A DNA stretch of 64,000 bases from Geminicoccaceae bacterium (GTDB taxonomy: Bacteria > Pseudomonadota > Alphaproteobacteria > Geminicoccales > Geminicoccaceae), in the NCBI GenBank assembly GCA_025054575.1, contig JANWZN010000002.1, positions 1 to 64,000 on the forward strand, read 5' to 3'. Shown here piece by piece: positions 1-8,041 of this stretch. A program made the position numbers and the translations under genes. The notes beneath the pieces are model-generated. The model was not told the origin of the DNA, made no database searches, and was given only the letters and a program-made list of their open reading frames with translations. Within the stretch, counting starts at the first letter, position 1. Each line of letters begins with the position of its first letter.

Positions 1-1131
1 GTTCGCCAGCGCGCGGTTGACGAAGACGTAGCGGCCGCGCGCATCCTTGAGGCTCACGAGGTCGGGCACCGCGCTCGCGATCTCTTCGAGCAGACGCCGC
101 TCGGCGTCGATCGCTCGCGCCGCCTCCCGATACTGCTCGGCGAGGGCGCGCTCGTGACGGCTCGCTTGGCGGGCCAAGAGGGCGAGGACGAGCGCCACAC
201 CCGCGAACCACAGGCCGCCGGCCGCGGCGCGCACGGTCCAAGCCCAGCCGGTGTGCGGCGTCAGGACGGTGGCGAGGTCGGCCTCCAGGATCACCCGCCA
301 GGGCAGTCCCGCAACCGGGACCGCGACCCGCGGGTCGGCGGTCGCCGAGGGCGGCTCCCGCTGCTCCGTCGCCGCATCGGCCCCGATCCGCAGGACGGTG
401 CCGTCGGGCCGATCGGCTTCGAGACGGGCCCGAACGCCGGCGCCGTCGAGCGGTTGCGGGCCGAGCAGCCGGGCGAGCCGGTCGCCGGCCGGGACGACCA
501 GTACGACAGCCGCCCGCGGCGCCTCGCCGGCGGCCGCCTCCGGCGGCGGCAGCGGCACCGCGAGCACGAGCCGTGTGCCGCGCTCGTGGGCCAGCAGGAG
601 CGATCGGGGACCGGCCGAGCCGCTCTCCAGCGCCTGCGCGAGCGTCCGCAGAACCGAATCCGGCAATCGGAGCGCGGCGTCGCGCAGCAGCCAAGAGCCG
701 TCGCGGGCGAGCAGGCCCGCACCTTCGAGCCCGCTCTGTCGGGCGAGCTCCTCGAGCACCAAGCGCATATAGGGCGCCTGCTCGGCCAGTGCCGGCGCGA
801 GGCGGGCATCGCCTTGGGCGAGCGTGGCCTCGTGCGCGAACAAGCGTACGAGCTCCGATCCGGTCAAGCGCGCGGCCAAGCGCACGAGACCGTCGAGCCA
901 GGTGGCGAGCACCTCGGCGCGACCGGCGGCGAGGGCCGCGAGCCGCGCCTCGAGGGCGGCGAGCTCGGCGTCGCGGCGCTCGGCGATCAGCCGCTCGGCG
1001 CCGAGCGCGAGGGCGAGTGCCGCCGCACCGGCGAGGAGGATGCCGCTCAGACGAGCGATCGGGCGAGGCTGGGCGCGGGCCACGGGCGGTCGTGCCGAGA
1101 GGCCCGCGAGGCTCGGTGCGGCGGCGATCAT
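1..1131 (-). CDS. Membrane sensor with periplasmic domain and PAS domain (partial)
   Basis: The gene runs off the left edge; 377 N-terminal residues are visible. Residues 29-45 form a first membrane helix, about 46-300 a periplasmic sensor region rich in Leu, Ala and Arg, and about 302-320 a second helix. A PAS domain begins near 345, with the typical sequence AVPDLVSLKDARGRYVF. The ATG at 1131 overlaps the stop of the upstream protease gene by 4 nt (ATGA), so the two are translationally coupled. The missing C-terminus is probably a signalling output such as GGDEF/EAL or a histidine kinase. In LapG/LapD systems the protease is paired with a c-di-GMP receptor, so a GGDEF/EAL output is the favoured guess. 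No name is given because the output domain is outside the window. Confidence 0.8.
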   Translation of the reverse strand, partial: MIAAAPSLAGLSARPPVARAQPRPIARLSGILLAGAAALALALGAERLIAERRDAELAALEARLAALAAGRAEVLATWLDGLVRLAARLTGSELVRLFAHEATLAQGDARLAPALAEQAPYMRLVLEELARQSGLEGAGLLARDGSWLLRDAALRLPDSVLRTLAQALESGSAGPRSLLLAHERGTRLVLAVPLPPPEAAAGEAPRAAVVLVVPAGDRLARLLGPQPLDGAGVRARLEADRPDGTVLRIGADAATEQREPPSATADPRVAVPVAGLPWRVILEADLATVLTPHTGWAWTVRAAAGGLWFAGVALVLALLARQASRHERALAEQYREAARAIDAERRLLEEIASAVPDLVSLKDARGRYVFVNRALAN

Positions 1132-1856
1132 CGGCCTGCGCTCCCTTCGCCGAGCAACAGGCGGGGATCGATCCGCGCCAGCATCGTGCTGCCCTTGGGC
1201 AGATGCGCCCAGCGTGTCTCCTCGTTGATCGAGTAATAGGGCACGTAGTGCCCGAGTCGATCGTGACGAATGACGGCGTTCGTCACGTTGTCGAGAATCC
1301 AGATCTGCTCGTCGTCCCAGACCGCCAGCACGGCGTGCGCGAGGTCGCGCAGCGTGTCTTTGAGCACGACGATCCGCAATCGTTCGGGCGGCAAGCCGAG
1401 TTCGCGCAGCGACATGTATTTGAAGATCGCATAGTCCTCGCAGTCGCCGGAGCGGGCGAGGAATTCCACCGGGGTCGCCCAGAAGTCGCTCTTGTTCCAG
1501 TTCTCGCTGTCGGACTTGTAACGAAACTGGTTGGCGAAGCGGTTGATCGCTTTCAGCTGCTCCATGAGCGGCGCGCCCTCGAGGCCACGGAGCAGGGCGC
1601 GCCAGGCGGCCCCGGCCTTGTTGGGGCAGGCCTGCGGGTCGCTGGCACATCGGCGCCAGGCCGGCCGCTCGTTTTCGACCCGCTCGAGCACGCCGCGCCA
1701 CTGCGGCAGGGCGGCCAGCGAACTGGCGCGGAACTCGCGGGTGCCGAAGAGCCCCGACTCGTCGGCTTGTGCGGCCGAGGCCGCGGCCAAGAGGTTCGAG
1801 ACGACGACGAGGCTCCAGATCCTGCTGCGCACCGGGCGCTCTCCCGTTCCCCGCAC
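1128..1856 (-). CDS. Transglutaminase-like cysteine protease (BTLCP, LapG-like)
   Basis: Periplasmic protease of the bacterial transglutaminase-like family; LapG members cleave the N-terminus of large RTX adhesins and release biofilm. The 242-residue protein has an N-terminal signal peptide ending near residue 31. The catalytic triad is visible as Cys139 in SGDCEDYAIFKY, His174 in DLAHAVLAV and Asp189 in IWILDNV. These positions fit the known LapG triad closely. Its stop overlaps the start of the sensor gene by 4 nt, so the pair forms one transcription unit. No giant adhesin or type I exporter is in the window, so the substrate is unknown. Family assignment is firm; the adhesin-processing role is inferred. 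Confidence 0.88.
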   Translation of the reverse strand: MRGTGERPVRSRIWSLVVVSNLLAAASAAQADESGLFGTREFRASSLAALPQWRGVLERVENERPAWRRCASDPQACPNKAGAAWRALLRGLEGAPLMEQLKAINRFANQFRYKSDSENWNKSDFWATPVEFLARSGDCEDYAIFKYMSLRELGLPPERLRIVVLKDTLRDLAHAVLAVWDDEQIWILDNVTNAVIRHDRLGHYVPYYSINEETRWAHLPKGSTMLARIDPRLLLGEGSAGR

Positions 1857-2085
1857 CTTCTCGTGCGAGGCCCAGGATCACCGGTTGCGATGAACGATTT
1901 CTTTGTTCGGGCCGGCTACCGGGCGTGGCGAGTATCGGAATGCGCGCGATTTCCGGCGCTTCGGCCGGGCCGTTTCCCGATTTCGGTGGTTTACACCGTC
2001 ACTGCGCGGGTCGAGGATCGCAACTCGGCGGCGGCCCGCTCGTCTGGCGAGCCGGCAGCGCCGGGAACCGTGGGGCGGGGAGCGG

Positions 2086-3099
2086 ATGCCGAGGCCTGTT
2101 CCGTCCGGCTCGCTCGTGGCCGGGGTGGCGTTCGCGGTCGCCGCCGCCGCCAAGGAGGTCGCGATCGGCTATCAGCCGATCTACGGTCCCTGGGGCGTGC
2201 CCATCGTCGCGGGGCGGTTCGAGCGGGAGACCGGCTACGCGATCAAATGGGTGAAGTTCGACAGCGGCGCCAAGGTCGCGACCGCGTTGGCCGCGGGCGA
2301 GATCCAGATCGGGGTGATGGGCTCCGCCCCGATCGCCGCCGCGGCGAGCGGCGGCGCCGAGATCGCACTCTTCTGGATCCTCGCGGAGATCGCCGCAGCC
2401 GAGGCGCTCGTGGTGCGCGAGGGCGCCGGGATCGACCCGCAGGATCCGACGACGCTGATCGGCAAGAGGATGGCCACGCCGTTCCTCTCCACCGCGCACT
2501 TCCACGCCTTGGTCGCCCTCGAGAGCTGGGGGATCGAAGCCGGGCGGGTGGATCTGATCGACATGCAACCCTACCGGCTCGCGACCGCCTGGCAACGCGG
2601 CGAGATCGACGCGGCCTATGTCTGGTCTCCGGCCCTGGCCCGGATCAAGAGGTCGGGGACGGTGATGATCGACAGTGCCGTCCTCGCCGAGAAGGGTCGA
2701 CCCACCTTCGACGGGATCGTCGCCGCGCGCGACTGGGCAGAAAAGAACAAGGAGTTCCTCGCCAAGTTCGTCAAAATCGTCGCGGAGACCGTCGAACAGT
2801 ATCGTAGCGACCGGGCCGCCTGGACGGCCGAGTCCCCGGAAGTCGAGGCGCTCGTGCGCCTGTTCGGCGGCTGGCCGAGCGACGTCCCGGCTGCGCTCGC
2901 GGATTACCGGTTTTCGAGCCTGGAGGAGCAGGCCTCGAGGAAATGGCTCGGCGGTGGCAAGGAGAGCGGTGCTGCCCGCACGCTCGCCGCCACCGCCGCG
3001 TTCCTCAAGGAGCGGGGCCGGATCGACGCGCTGCCGCCGGACTTCGCCAGACTCGTCACCTCGGCTCCTGTCGAGACGGCGCTGAAGCTCGCCCGGTGA
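2086..3099 (+). CDS. Taurine/alkanesulfonate-type ABC substrate-binding protein
   Basis: Periplasmic binding protein of the TauA/NrtT type, 337 residues. The ATG at 2086 was chosen over an in-frame ATG at 1903. It follows a GGGGAG ribosome site and starts a protein with a hydrophobic export signal (residues about 8-22), whereas the upstream 61 codons are Arg-rich and unlike a secreted N-terminus. The mature start KEVAIGYQPIYGPWGV and the segment GVMGSAPIAAAASGG are typical of taurine-binding proteins. No permease or ATPase lies beside it, so it either serves a transporter encoded elsewhere or is an orphan. Substrate specificity is inferred from the family only. Confidence 0.82.
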   Translation: MPRPVPSGSLVAGVAFAVAAAAKEVAIGYQPIYGPWGVPIVAGRFERETGYAIKWVKFDSGAKVATALAAGEIQIGVMGSAPIAAAASGGAEIALFWILAEIAAAEALVVREGAGIDPQDPTTLIGKRMATPFLSTAHFHALVALESWGIEAGRVDLIDMQPYRLATAWQRGEIDAAYVWSPALARIKRSGTVMIDSAVLAEKGRPTFDGIVAARDWAEKNKEFLAKFVKIVAETVEQYRSDRAAWTAESPEVEALVRLFGGWPSDVPAALADYRFSSLEEQASRKWLGGGKESGAARTLAATAAFLKERGRIDALPPDFARLVTSAPVETALKLAR

Positions 3100-3126
3100 A
3101 GGGCGCAGCCGCGCGATCCGGGCCGA

Positions 3127-4563
3127 TCAGACGAGGCTCGGCTCGGCGGCGAGCAGGCTCTCGAGCCGGACCCAGCCCTGGGTGCTCGCTGCGGCCGCGA
3201 GCGGTGCGGTGCTGCCGTCGGCGAACTCGAGCAGCTCGACGCCGCGCAGCAGGGCGAGCTGCCCCTCGCCCGGCTGGCGGACGATCGCCGCGTCGCCGGC
3301 CACCCGGATCCGGAAATCGCCCGGATCGCCGGGGAGGACGACCGTGTCGGTTCCGGCGCCGCCCAGGATGGTGTCGAGGCCGCGGCTCAGGAAGATTCGG
3401 TCGTTGCCGGCGCCCGCGTCGATCACGTCGATCCCCGGCCCGCCGTCGAGGACGTCGTTGCCGCTGCCGCCCTCGAGCCGGTCCGCACCGGACCCGCCAT
3501 GGAGCCGGTTCGCCTGGTCGTTGCCGAGCAGACGATCGGGCCCGCGGCCGCCGAGCACGACCTCGAGGGCGCCGTCCCCGGCCTCGAGCGTGTCGCCCCT
3601 GGCGCTGCCGAGGACGAAGCGGGTGCCGGCCGGCAGGGACAGCCAGCGTTCGGGCTCGCCCAGCCGATCCTCGACGCCGGGCACGATCCGCTCGGCCTCG
3701 CTCAAGAGGAGTGCGGTGTCGCCGTAGACCGCGAACTGGTGTTCGATCTTGAGCGCCGGGTCGAGGGCCGCGGCCAGGATCTCCTCGGGCGTGTCGAGGT
3801 CTTGTGGCTGGAAATCGGGGAGGGTCGACTCGGGTCGGTCGACACGCGCGTCGACGCCCTCGCGACGGACCCCGAAGAAGGCGAAGAGCGGGCTCAGATC
3901 GGAGAGCCGCGCCACGAAGTCGTCGCTGTGGACGATGTGCAGCATGTCGTCGAAGCTGCTCGTGCCGCGCGAGCCCGGTTGGCCGAAGGTGATCGTCTCG
4001 CTGATCGCGGCGAGCGGCGTGGGTGCCACCACCGCATGAGTGAGCTGCTCGGCGATGATCCCGCCGAGGCTGTGACCGGTGAGCAGGATCCGCTCGACTC
4101 CGTTCGCCGGGTTGCCCGCATACTGCAACGCAGCCACGACCAGGGGCGCGTGGGCAGCGGCGTAAGCGTCCCAGCCGAACCTGCCCGTCGTCGGATCGAA
4201 GCCGCCCTGGAAGGCGAATTCGCGATCGCCCTCGTCGGTCCCGCGGAAGCTGATCGCGAGCGTCTTCAGGCCCTCGAGCTCGCCCACGTAGACATGCGCG
4301 GCGCTCGTGATCGGGCGCAAATTCTCCGGGGCGAAGCCCGAGAGATCGACGAGCTGAACGCCGTTAGGCGCGAGCGAGCCGAGCTGGAGCGGAACCCAGC
4401 CGCGCATCGGCGCGGTGCCGAGGAACGAATCCTTCACCTTGTAGAAAGGTGTATCGAAATAGGCGTCGTTGCTGAGCGCCGCCGCTTCGACCAAGAGCGG
4501 GTTGTCGACGATACCGTCGGGGATGATCTTCTTGCCCTTGACCCTGACCTCTTCGCTTGCCAT
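3127..4563 (-). CDS. Secreted RTX lipase-like protein
   Basis: 478-residue probable extracellular esterase/lipase of the class 3 type, joined to an RTX calcium-binding domain. The nucleophile elbow GHSLGG lies at residues 163-168 (Ser165), an RGTD oxyanion-type motif at 107-110, and candidate acid and base residues at Asp214/215 and His275. Nonapeptide repeats of the GGxGxDxLxGG kind occupy about 316-408, followed by a C-terminal tail that would act as an uncleaved type I secretion signal. There is no N-terminal signal peptide, which fits type I secretion. No HlyB/HlyD/TolC genes lie nearby, so the exporter is elsewhere. Substrate is unknown. Confidence 0.85.
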   Translation of the reverse strand: MASEEVRVKGKKIIPDGIVDNPLLVEAAALSNDAYFDTPFYKVKDSFLGTAPMRGWVPLQLGSLAPNGVQLVDLSGFAPENLRPITSAAHVYVGELEGLKTLAISFRGTDEGDREFAFQGGFDPTTGRFGWDAYAAAHAPLVVAALQYAGNPANGVERILLTGHSLGGIIAEQLTHAVVAPTPLAAISETITFGQPGSRGTSSFDDMLHIVHSDDFVARLSDLSPLFAFFGVRREGVDARVDRPESTLPDFQPQDLDTPEEILAAALDPALKIEHQFAVYGDTALLLSEAERIVPGVEDRLGEPERWLSLPAGTRFVLGSARGDTLEAGDGALEVVLGGRGPDRLLGNDQANRLHGGSGADRLEGGSGNDVLDGGPGIDVIDAGAGNDRIFLSRGLDTILGGAGTDTVVLPGDPGDFRIRVAGDAAIVRQPGEGQLALLRGVELLEFADGSTAPLAAAASTQGWVRLESLLAAEPSLV

Positions 4564-4651
4564 GCGCTCCTCCCCGGGGAACCGAACATCGTCTCTCGGT
4601 TATCATGGAACGATTGTGGCCGGGGTGCGGCGGGTAGTCGCAAGGCGACGC

Positions 4652-4673
4652 ATCGTGGCGTGGGCGCCACGAT
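4652..4673 (-). terminator. Inverted repeat 3' of the sulfur transporter gene
   Basis: A perfect 9-bp inverted repeat (ATCGTGGCG, 4-nt loop, CGCCACGAT) starts 6 nt past the stop of the transporter gene on the minus strand. There is no U-run after it, so it is at best a weak or factor-assisted terminator, or an mRNA 3' stabiliser. Confidence 0.3.
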
Positions 4674-4678
4674 CCCGC

Positions 4679-5761
4679 TCAGCGCGCCGCCAACGCGAAA
4701 TCCGCGCTCGCCGAGCGCTCGCGGTCGACCAGCCAATGGGTGAGGCCGGCCCCGACCCACATGAAGAACAAGGCCAACCACGCCGCGGTCGCGAACACCG
4801 CACCACCCGAGACGCCGGCACCGACCGCGCAGCCGCCCGCCAGCATCGCCCCGAAGCCCATCATCGCCGCCCCGAGGATGTAGCGGCGCATGCTCTGGCC
4901 GTCTTTGAACCCTTGGAGCTCGAGCTCCCGGGCCAAGAGCGCGGCGAGGAAGGACCCCAGGAACACGCCCGGGACGAGGCCCGTGTCGAAGTCGATGGTT
5001 TGCGTCGAAGGGGCGAGAACGAGCATCAGCATGTCGGCCGAGGGACCGCTGAAGCTGATGCTCTTGATCGGCATCGGCTCGAACGACGCGGCGGCGAGCG
5101 CGCCCGTGAACCACCAGGCGGCGGCCACGGCCGTGCCGACGCCGGCCCCGCCGATCCAGCCCCAGGGGCCGATGCGGTTCCTGGCGCCGACGACCGCGGC
5201 CACGGCGATCGCGACGAGGCCGATCGCGAGCCCGGAGCGATGATCGAGACGGAGCAGGCTCAAGAGGTCGGCGACCTCCGGTCCTTCGACGACCCAGAGC
5301 CCGGCCAGGCCGTCGCGGACCGGGGCGAGCGCGCCGCGCAACGAGGCCTGGGCGACGACGGCGAAGACGAGCCCCGAGAGCAACGCCCGGAGGTTGCCAT
5401 TGGCCGACAGCACGAGAAGCCGGGAGGGGCAGCCCCGAGTCAAGATCATGCCGGCGCCGACCATGAGCCCGCCCAGGATCGCTCCCGAAACGCTGGCGCG
5501 CGGCGCGAGCTGGCGCGCGGCCGAAAGGTCGGCCACACCGGCCAGCAGGACGAGCTGGGTGAGGGCGACGGCGGCACCGAACGCGAGCAGCCAGATCGCC
5601 ACTTTGGCGCCGAGCGTGCCCTCGCTGAACTCGATCACCGCCGAGCGCATGCAGAACCGCGAGCGCTGGGCCATGGCCCCGAACAGCAAGCCGATCAGCA
5701 GGCCGCCCAGCACGGCCGTCGACGGCTCGCCCAGGCGATCGACGAGAAGCTCGAGGCCCAT
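4679..5761 (-). CDS. YeeE/YedE family thiosulfate/sulfur transporter
   Basis: Inner-membrane protein of 360 residues with about nine to ten hydrophobic helices, belonging to the YeeE/YedE (TsuA) family that imports thiosulfate or related sulfur species. The three family cysteines that relay the substrate are visible at Cys37 (RSRFCMRSA), Cys111 (TRGCPSRL) and Cys311 (AGGCAVGAG). Length matches TsuA-type two-lobe members rather than the half-size proteins. A TusA-like partner (TsuB) is not adjacent. A TATAAT box and a palindrome lie just upstream, suggesting dedicated control, possibly by a sulfide or thiol sensor; that last point is inference. Confidence 0.88.
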   Translation of the reverse strand: MGLELLVDRLGEPSTAVLGGLLIGLLFGAMAQRSRFCMRSAVIEFSEGTLGAKVAIWLLAFGAAVALTQLVLLAGVADLSAARQLAPRASVSGAILGGLMVGAGMILTRGCPSRLLVLSANGNLRALLSGLVFAVVAQASLRGALAPVRDGLAGLWVVEGPEVADLLSLLRLDHRSGLAIGLVAIAVAAVVGARNRIGPWGWIGGAGVGTAVAAAWWFTGALAAASFEPMPIKSISFSGPSADMLMLVLAPSTQTIDFDTGLVPGVFLGSFLAALLARELELQGFKDGQSMRRYILGAAMMGFGAMLAGGCAVGAGVSGGAVFATAAWLALFFMWVGAGLTHWLVDRERSASADFALAAR

Positions 5762-5784
5762 GCGTCAACCCTCCGCGGCGCAGA

Positions 5785-5839
5785 ATCTACATTCTGTTCG
5801 AGTAGATCTTCGCTTTGCCGCACCACCGCTGTAATTATA
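5785..5839 (-). promoter_or_regulatory. Candidate promoter -10 box and palindromic operator for the sulfur transporter
   Basis: On the minus strand a perfect TATAAT (5839-5834) is followed about 26 nt later by the palindrome ATCTAC-N11-GTAGAT (5807-5785), which ends 23 nt before the transporter ATG. No good -35 box is seen at 16-18 nt. The palindrome would sit shortly downstream of the start of transcription, a position suited to a repressor. The cognate regulator is not in the window. Confidence 0.4.
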
Positions 5840-5903
5840 GGAAGCCGCGGGCGCCGACGCCAGAGCGCCTGGCGTCGCGCCGGCACCAGCGCGATGATCC
5901 GTC

Positions 5904-6125
5904 TCACTCGCGGGGCAGGAGGAAGATCGCGGTGCCCATGGCGAGGCTGCCGAAGGTCACGGCGAAGCCGGCCATGGCGAGCAGGAGCGTGAGCAGACCG
6001 TGCTCGGAAGCGAGCAGGAGCTCGCCGAGCCGGGCGACGTCGAACCAGAGAAGGGCCGCCAACAACATCCAGCCGACGATCACGCCGATCGCCGCGTTCT
6101 TGGCGAGGAACAACACGAGGCGCAT
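5904..6125 (-). CDS. Small two-helix membrane protein
   Basis: A 73-residue protein starting at an ATG at 6125, with two hydrophobic helices (about residues 9-29 and 43-69), a short Asp/Arg-containing loop between them, and a PRE tail. I do not recognise the family. It lies upstream of the sulfur transporter on the same strand and diverges from the GTPase-like gene with 51 nt between the two starts. Strong hydrophobic periodicity and lack of a better reading frame make it a likely real gene. Function unknown. Confidence 0.55.
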   Translation of the reverse strand: MRLVLFLAKNAAIGVIVGWMLLAALLWFDVARLGELLLASEHGLLTLLLAMAGFAVTFGSLAMGTAIFLLPRE

Positions 6126-6176
6126 GTCCCGCGGCGGGGTCACGAGGGGCGGGCTCGCAAAGAACCGGGGGGTGTG

Positions 6177-7530
6177 ATGAGCATCGAACGCACCGCGACC
6201 GTGATCCTGGGGGCCGGGGGCCGCGACTTCCACGTCTTCAACATGGTGTTTCGTGCCGATCCGACAAGCGAGGTGGTGGCCTTCGCCGCGACCCAGATCC
6301 CCGGGCTGGCGGGCCGACGCTACCCGCCGGCGCTCGCCGGGCCGCTCTACCCCGAGGGGATCCCGGTCCTGGCCGAGGCCGAGCTCGAGGCGCTCGCCCG
6401 TCGCCGACCGATCGACCGCGTGGTGTTCGCCTACAGCGACGTCGCTCATGTCGAGGTGATGCACGCAGCCTCGCGCGCTCTGACGCTCGGGGCGGATTTC
6501 CTGCTCGTGGGTCCGCGCGCGAGCATGCTCGCTGCGCGGCTTCCGGTCGTCGCGGTGACGGCGATGCGCACGGGCTGTGGCAAGTCCCAGGTGACGCGCC
6601 ATCTCGCCCGCGGCTTGGCCGCCGCTGGCCGCGAGGTCGCGGTGGTGCGACATCCGATGGCCTATGGCGATCTGCTGGCGCGACGGGTGATGCGATTCGC
6701 GAGCCTCGGGGAGCTCGACCAGGCCGAGCTCACGATCGAGGAGCGCGAGGAGCTCGAGCCGCATCTCGAGGCCGGCAACCGGGTCTTCCTCGGCGTCGAC
6801 CAGGCAGACGTGCTCGAAGCCGCCGAGCGCGAGGCGGATCTTTCTCTGGGACGGCGGCAACAACGACTTCCCGATGATCCGGCCCGACCTCTCGATCTGC
6901 CTCGCCGACGCGCTCCGCCCCGCTCAGGCGGCCGCTTGGCATCCGGGCGAGGCTTGTGTGCGGATGGCGGATCTGTTGGTCGTCGCCAAGGCCGATGCCG
7001 CGCCGCCGGAGCAGGTCGAGGCGGTCGCGAGCGAACTTCGGCAGCTCAATGCGCGCGCGCCGGTGCTGCGGGCCGCCTCCCGGCTCATGGCCGACCGACC
7101 GGCCCGGGAGCTCTGCGGGCGGCGCGTGCTCGTGCTCGAGGACGGGCCCTCCGCGACCCATGGCGGGCTCGCGAGCGGGGCCGGTCTCGCCTTCGCTCGC
7201 AGGGCCGGGGCGCAGATCGTCGACCCGCGCCCGTTCGCCGTCCCGCCGCTCGATCGGCTCTGGGACGCGTACCCGCATCTCGGGCCGGTGCTGCCGGCAG
7301 TCGGCTACGAGCCCGCCCAGCGCGCTGCGCTCGCGGCGACGATCGCGGCCGCCGCGCCCGAGCTCGTCGTCGTCGCGACCCCGATCGACGCCGCCCGACT
7401 GTTGGGCTTGGCGATCCCGTGCGTGCGGGTCCGCACCGAGCATGTCGACCTCGACGAGCCGGGGCTGCTCGCGCGGGTCGAGGCGATGCTGGCGGCGCGC
7501 TCCAGGCCCGCGCATCCGAGCGGTTCGTGA
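6177..7530 (+). pseudogene. Cyclic 2,3-diphosphoglycerate synthetase-like GTPase, broken by a frameshift
   Basis: Two adjacent reading frames together encode one protein of about 450 residues, the usual size of predicted GTPases of the cDPG synthetase type (COG2403). The first part (6177 to about 6839) begins with an N-terminal Rossmann-like region and carries the P-loop MRTGCGKSQVTRHLARGL. The second part (from about 6838) resumes with IFLWDGGNNDFPMIRPDLS, the family's next conserved block, in the +1 frame. One extra base, or two missing bases, near 6837 explains the break; the first frame then runs on as meaningless Arg-rich sequence. Both halves are well conserved, so the mutation is recent or an assembly error. 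In methanogens the family makes cyclic 2,3-DPG; the bacterial role is unknown. Confidence 0.72.
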
Positions 7531-7564
7531 GCGCGCGGCAGGCCCTGCCGAGGTGGAGTCGCGG

Positions 7565-8041
7565 TCAGCACTCCTCGCCGAGCGCCTCCTCCGCCCAGTC
7601 GACCTCGTCCTCGCTCACGAGCTCGCCGCGCATCGAGGGCCCCCTCGTGTGAACCGCCTCGGGATCGCCGCAGACCAGATGGTGCCATGCCGGCAGGTCG
7701 AAACCGAAGGCCACGAGCCGATAGGCGCAGCTGTGCGGCAGCCAATGGAGATCGCGGACGTTCGCGGGCGTGATCGCAACGCAGTCGGAGACGTTCCTGT
7801 GGCGGTTGGCGTAGTCGCGGCAGCGGTGGCTGCAGAGATCCAAGAAGCGGCAGGCCACGTCGGAGAGTGCGGTCTCGCCCGTGTCCGGATCCTCCACCCG
7901 GATCTGGCAGCAGAGCCCGCAGCCGTCGCAGAGCGCCTCCCACTCCTCGGGGCTCATCGCCTCGAGCGGCTTCGTGCGCCAGAAGCCGGGTTCGAGCCCC
8001 GCGGGCGTGCCAGGGAGGCGAGGCCGGCGCTTCGGGCTCAT
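7565..8041 (-). CDS. YcgN/UPF0260 family cysteine-cluster protein
   Basis: 158-residue cytoplasmic protein of the YcgN (UPF0260) family. A cysteine cluster CDGCGLCC lies at residues 38-45, followed by further conserved Cys and His residues (CRFLDLCSHRCRDY, SDCVAI, HSCAYRL, HHLVCGD), a pattern associated with metal or Fe-S binding. The ATG at 8041 overlaps the stop of the methyltransferase gene upstream by 4 nt, so the two are co-translated. The molecular function of the family is not established. Confidence 0.88.
   Translation of the reverse strand: MSPKRRPRLPGTPAGLEPGFWRTKPLEAMSPEEWEALCDGCGLCCQIRVEDPDTGETALSDVACRFLDLCSHRCRDYANRHRNVSDCVAITPANVRDLHWLPHSCAYRLVAFGFDLPAWHHLVCGDPEAVHTRGPSMRGELVSEDEVDWAEEALGEEC

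Noticed and set aside
573-2807. A long plus-strand open frame of 744 codons
   Set aside because: It is Arg/Ala/Pro-rich, crosses a LapG-like gene and the TauA-like gene in wrong frames, and has no recognisable domain. High G+C produces many such frames.
4434-5768. 444-codon minus-strand frame over the sulfur transporter
   Set aside because: It is the shadow of the transporter gene in another frame; composition is Arg-rich and it lacks the hydrophobic periodicity seen in the true frame.
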